Assembly (NCBI GenBank): GCA_017397545.1
Contig: JAFQIK010000034.1
Coordinates: forward strand, 1-35,157
Source of the DNA: Clostridia bacterium
GTDB taxonomy: Bacteria > Bacillota > Clostridia > TANB77 > CAG-508
Length of the DNA: 35,157 nucleotides
Direction of reading: 5' to 3'
The translations under genes were made by a program, and so were the position numbers. The notes beneath the pieces are model-generated. The model was not told the origin of the DNA. It saw nothing but the letters and a program-made list of their open reading frames with translations, and did no database searches. Of the stretch, positions 32,924 to 35,157 are shown piece by piece; position 1 is the first letter of the stretch, and each line of letters begins with the position of its first letter.

Positions 32924-34439
32924 TTAATTGTAGGGGTCGCTGCCTACAGCGCCCCGTTCTTCGAAGAAATTGCTAAAAAATATTTTTACAACGATATTTT
33001 TGGCAGTTTTTTCTTTTTCTTTAGCCTTTATTGCTTCTATGATGTCTTTTGTTTTCTTTATGTTGCATACTCTTTTTATATTATATATTAAAAAGTGCAT
33101 AAAAGATTCACCCTTTACTTTTTCGTTCCCCCTAAGTAAAAGGTATGTATATCCTAAATTTCTTTTTATTGTTCCAAAGACATGTTCTACTATCATCTGT
33201 CTTTGCTTATATAGTTCCATATTTTCTTTTTGCCTTTGTTTAGCTCTTTCTAAGTATTCTTCATTTTGACCTACGACTAAGCTTTTACCAGTTTTATTCT
33301 TTGTACATTTATTCCTATTTGGACATTCTTTGCATACTTTTGTATTTTTATATCTTTTTTCTTTATTACCTGTTCTAGGCAATATTTTTCCCATTGGACA
33401 TACATAGTAGTCTTTCTCTTTATTATATTTGAAATCTGATTTTTTATATCCTATTGTTCCATGTTCTTCCGGGCTTGATACAATTGTAGTTATATTGTTT
33501 TCTTCACATTTTTTTAATTCTTCACCGTTCCAATATCCTTTATCTGCTAATACTGTTAACTCTGCTACTTTTAATTCTTCTTTACTTTTTATTGCCATAT
33601 TACTTAATTGACCTTGATCTGCAGGATTACTTGTTACATCTATTGCTACTACTAAATCAGCTTTATTATCTACTGATATTTGTACGTTGTGTGATATATC
33701 TGTTCCATTATTGCTTGTTTTCATATGCCTTGAATCTGGATCAGTTATTGATATTTCTCCTTTTTCTACAACTTCTTTTTTTATTTTTTTTAATTCTTTT
33801 ATTCTTTGTTTTGCTTCTTCTATTTTTTGATTTAGCTCTTTTTTATCTATTTTTATTTTATTATCTTTTTCTTATAAATCTTCTTTATCTAATATTTCTA
33901 TATATTTTTCTATATTTTCTTCATAATATTTAATTTGTTTTTCTATTTTCCCTTTTGTATAATTTTTTTCTTCTTCCATTATTTGCTCTAAATTTAGAAC
34001 CATCTATTGCTACTATTTCTTTACCAATTAAATCTAACGAATCACATAATATTGAGAATTGTTTAAATACTTCTTTCATATTGTTTATATTATCTTTTCT
34101 AAATTCTGATATTGTTCTAAAATCAGGTTTCAATTCATTAATTAACCAAAATACTTCTATGTTTCTTTCACATTCTCTTGCTAATTTTCTTGATGAGCGT
34201 ATTCCATTAAAGTATCCATACAAATACAATTTTAACAAGTCTTTTGGATTATATGAAGGTCTTCCTGCTACTGTTTTATCTCTATTTGCATTTTTGAAGT
34301 TTAGTTCTTTTAAATCTAAACTATCTACAAACACTTCTAATACTCGTACTGGATTGTCTTCTGATATCATTTCATCATAGCAAGTTGGTATTAAACTATA
34401 CTGTTTTGTATTTGTTTTTCCTTCTATATATCCACTCAT
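32924..34439 (-). pseudogene. IS1182-family transposase, broken by a frameshift and a stop
   Basis: The N-terminal part (34439-33930) has YDEMISEDNPVRVLEVFVDS, AGRPSYNPKDLLKLYLYGYF, then FRTISEFRKDN and IVAIDGSKFRA with the first catalytic Asp. The C-terminal part (33724-32924) has LTVLADKGYWNGEEL (second Asp) and MIVEHVFGTIKRNLGY (Glu). Between them the frame is lost near a run of seven A at about 33963-33969 (one extra base), and a TAA then stops the restored frame near 33875. The lesions are a homopolymer slip and a stop, unlike the CGGA sites of the conserved genes. The last residues (FEERGAVGSDPYN) are translated from the left inverted repeat. Confidence 0.85.
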
Positions 34440-34522
34440 TAAAACACCTCAAACCATTTGTTTTCTAAGGATATTTTATCATAAAATACTCTTTTATTGT
34501 ATAGTTTGAGGTTTTAAATTTT
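34440..34522. other. Inner leader of the IS with hairpin
   Basis: ACCTCAAAC (about 34446-34454) and GTTTGAGGT (about 34505-34513) form arms of a large hairpin upstream of the transposase ATG, with TATCATAAAATA in between. Such structures can shield the transposase from outside transcription. No other gene is seen between 34440 and 34749. Confidence 0.45.
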
Positions 34523-34650
34523 ATTTTTTAGCAATTTCTTCGAAGCGCGGGTCGCCGAGGACGTCGACCCCTACAAATTATTTAATTAATTTTTAGACAG
34601 CCTGCCGTCCCCTTTGGCTCCTTTTTAGAAAAAAATAAAATTACACACGC

Positions 34651-34679
34651 TTTACATGTTATGTAAATTGTGGTATAAT
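34651..34679 (+). promoter_or_regulatory. SigA-type promoter of the HTH-repeat gene
   Basis: TTTACA (34651-34656), 17 bases, TATAAT (34674-34679). The leader of about 65 bases ends in AGGAGG. Confidence 0.65.
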
Positions 34680-34749
34680 TTTTTTGTATTAGAAAGTACA
34701 TATGAGAAGCGGTTGAACAAATAGGCAAAGAAAATATTAGGAGGACAAA

Positions 34750-35157
34750 ATGGCATATAGTGAAGAAATAAAGGGAAAAGTCTTAAGTGAGGTTAAGGCA
34801 GGTAAGAGAATAACAGAAATAGGAAAAAAATATGAAATATCGCCATCGACTATTTATGGATGGAAACGAATAATAACAGGAACTAAAAAAGAAGATAAAA
34901 AATTTACAAAACTAGTTGAAGAAGAAAAAGAGGTATCTATGAAAATAAGAACGTTGATAACTCTAAGAAAATTTGAAGAAGCAAAAAAAATAGGAGAAAA
35001 ATTTCCAGATAATGAACCAATTCAATCCCAAATGGTAACAATATATATGAAAGAAGGAAGAATAAAAGAAGCAAAAAAAATAGGAGAAAAGTTTCCAGAC
35101 TATGAACCAATTCAATCCCAAATGGTAACAATATATATGAAAGAAGGAAGAATAAAA
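34750..35157 (+). CDS. Transposase-like HTH protein with tandem 30-residue repeats (3' end outside the window)
   Basis: The frame is open to the last base (136 codons seen). Residues 1-42 (EEIKGKVLSEVKAGKRITEI, then YEISPSTIYGWKR) form a helix-turn-helix like those at the start of IS3-type transposases. No integrase domain follows. Instead there is a Lys/Glu linker, then two 30-residue units of EAKKIGEKFPDxEPIQSQMV followed by TIYMKEGRIK (34978-35067 and 35068-35157). They differ by two residues or fewer and are nearly identical in DNA. They read as degenerate TPR-like helical hairpins. AGGAGG lies 6 bases before the ATG. The near-identity suggests recent unit expansion. Function unknown; a DNA-binding repeat scaffold is plausible. 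Confidence 0.75.
   Translation, partial: MAYSEEIKGKVLSEVKAGKRITEIGKKYEISPSTIYGWKRIITGTKKEDKKFTKLVEEEKEVSMKIRTLITLRKFEEAKKIGEKFPDNEPIQSQMVTIYMKEGRIKEAKKIGEKFPDYEPIQSQMVTIYMKEGRIK

Larger units (their letters stand above)
32882..34627 (-). mobile_element. IS1182-type insertion sequence bounded by about 100-bp inverted repeats
   Basis: The left end (32882-32982) and right end (34523-34627) are inverted copies. Each has an outer part TAAAAAGGAGCCAAAGG and then GACGGCAGGCTGTC, then AT-rich DNA, then a GTAGGGG-family palindrome (32929-32956 and, inverted, 34549-34576). The inner part is TTCGAAGAAATTGCTAAAAA. Inside lies a broken transposase on the minus strand. No clear target duplication is visible. 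Either the element inserted between two existing repeats, or the small repeats derive from such ends. Confidence 0.75.

Noticed and set aside
33725-33929. CGGA-type recoding in the transposase
   Set aside because: The break is at a run of A followed by a TAA. There is no CGGA, so ordinary decay explains it.

Overview
The window looks like a chromosomal segment of a very AT-rich, spore-forming Clostridia-type Firmicute, probably an uncultured gut-type lineage. The evidence is the spoIID-spoIIQ pair, the spoIIAA-spoIIAB-sigF operon, A-rich codon use, strong AGGAGG ribosome sites and TTGACA/TATAAT promoters. The taxonomic placement is inference. Almost all genes run on the plus strand. They are housekeeping and sporulation genes separated by an unusually dense set of small palindromic repeats.

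Layout. 1-324: 3' end of a secreted or pilin-like protein. 429-5585: spoIID, spoIIQ, a class A PBP, a PAP2 phosphatase and a DUF1294 protein (cell wall and engulfment). 5586-6192: a long palindrome and a DnaA-box-like cluster. 6193-8770: YwaF-like membrane protein and glycyl-tRNA synthetase. 8923-9436: a ParE-type toxin-antitoxin pair. 9596-17253: addA, an FxLYD-like protein, mreB/mbl, mtaB and an unknown small gene. 17368-19686: gap and pgk. 19926-22193: NUDIX, spoIIAA, spoIIAB, sigF. 22435-22995: a type III toxin-antitoxin-like locus with tandem RNA pseudoknots and a shortened ToxN-like protein. 23099-27639: miaB, an unknown gene and mutS. About 28036-28235: 6S RNA. 28502-29854: a pilin-like protein. 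30040-32884: prmC, whiA, hemW. 32882-34627: a decayed IS1182-type element. 34750-end: an HTH protein with 30-residue repeats, cut by the window edge.

Three observations stand out. (1) Five conserved genes (addA, mtaB, sigF, mutS, whiA) each carry one extra C directly before a GGA glycine codon, so that an in-frame CGG must be skipped by a +1 shift to give the family protein. I found no other in-frame CGG codon in any gene of the window. This suggests CGG is an unassigned or starved codon here and that CGGA is read as a +1 frameshift or four-base glycine codon, always at a highly conserved glycine. (2) The 22.4-23.0 kb locus has three tandem RNA modules whose loop-to-downstream pairings change together (GATAT/ATATC, GAAAC/GTTTC, GCAC/GTGT). 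They are followed by a terminator hairpin and a ToxN-like C-terminal half, the plan of a type III toxin-antitoxin system with its catalytic half missing. (3) About 27 copies of a small palindrome of about 28 bp (GTAGGGG...CCCG) are scattered through the window. Five lie inside reading frames, always in the same frame, adding VG-x-DAHIDP-like peptides to MtaB, PrmC (twice), HemW and a pilin leader, in the manner of Rickettsia palindromic elements.

The genes fit normal Clostridia biology. SpoIIAA/AB/SigF control forespore transcription. SpoIID and SpoIIQ act in engulfment. PBP, PAP2 and MreB serve wall growth. AddA and MutS serve DNA repair. MtaB, MiaB and GlyRS serve tRNA, PrmC matures release factors, and HemW handles heme. 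Two near-identical SigH-type promoters precede spoIID and the spoIIA operon, suggesting a shared early-sporulation switch.
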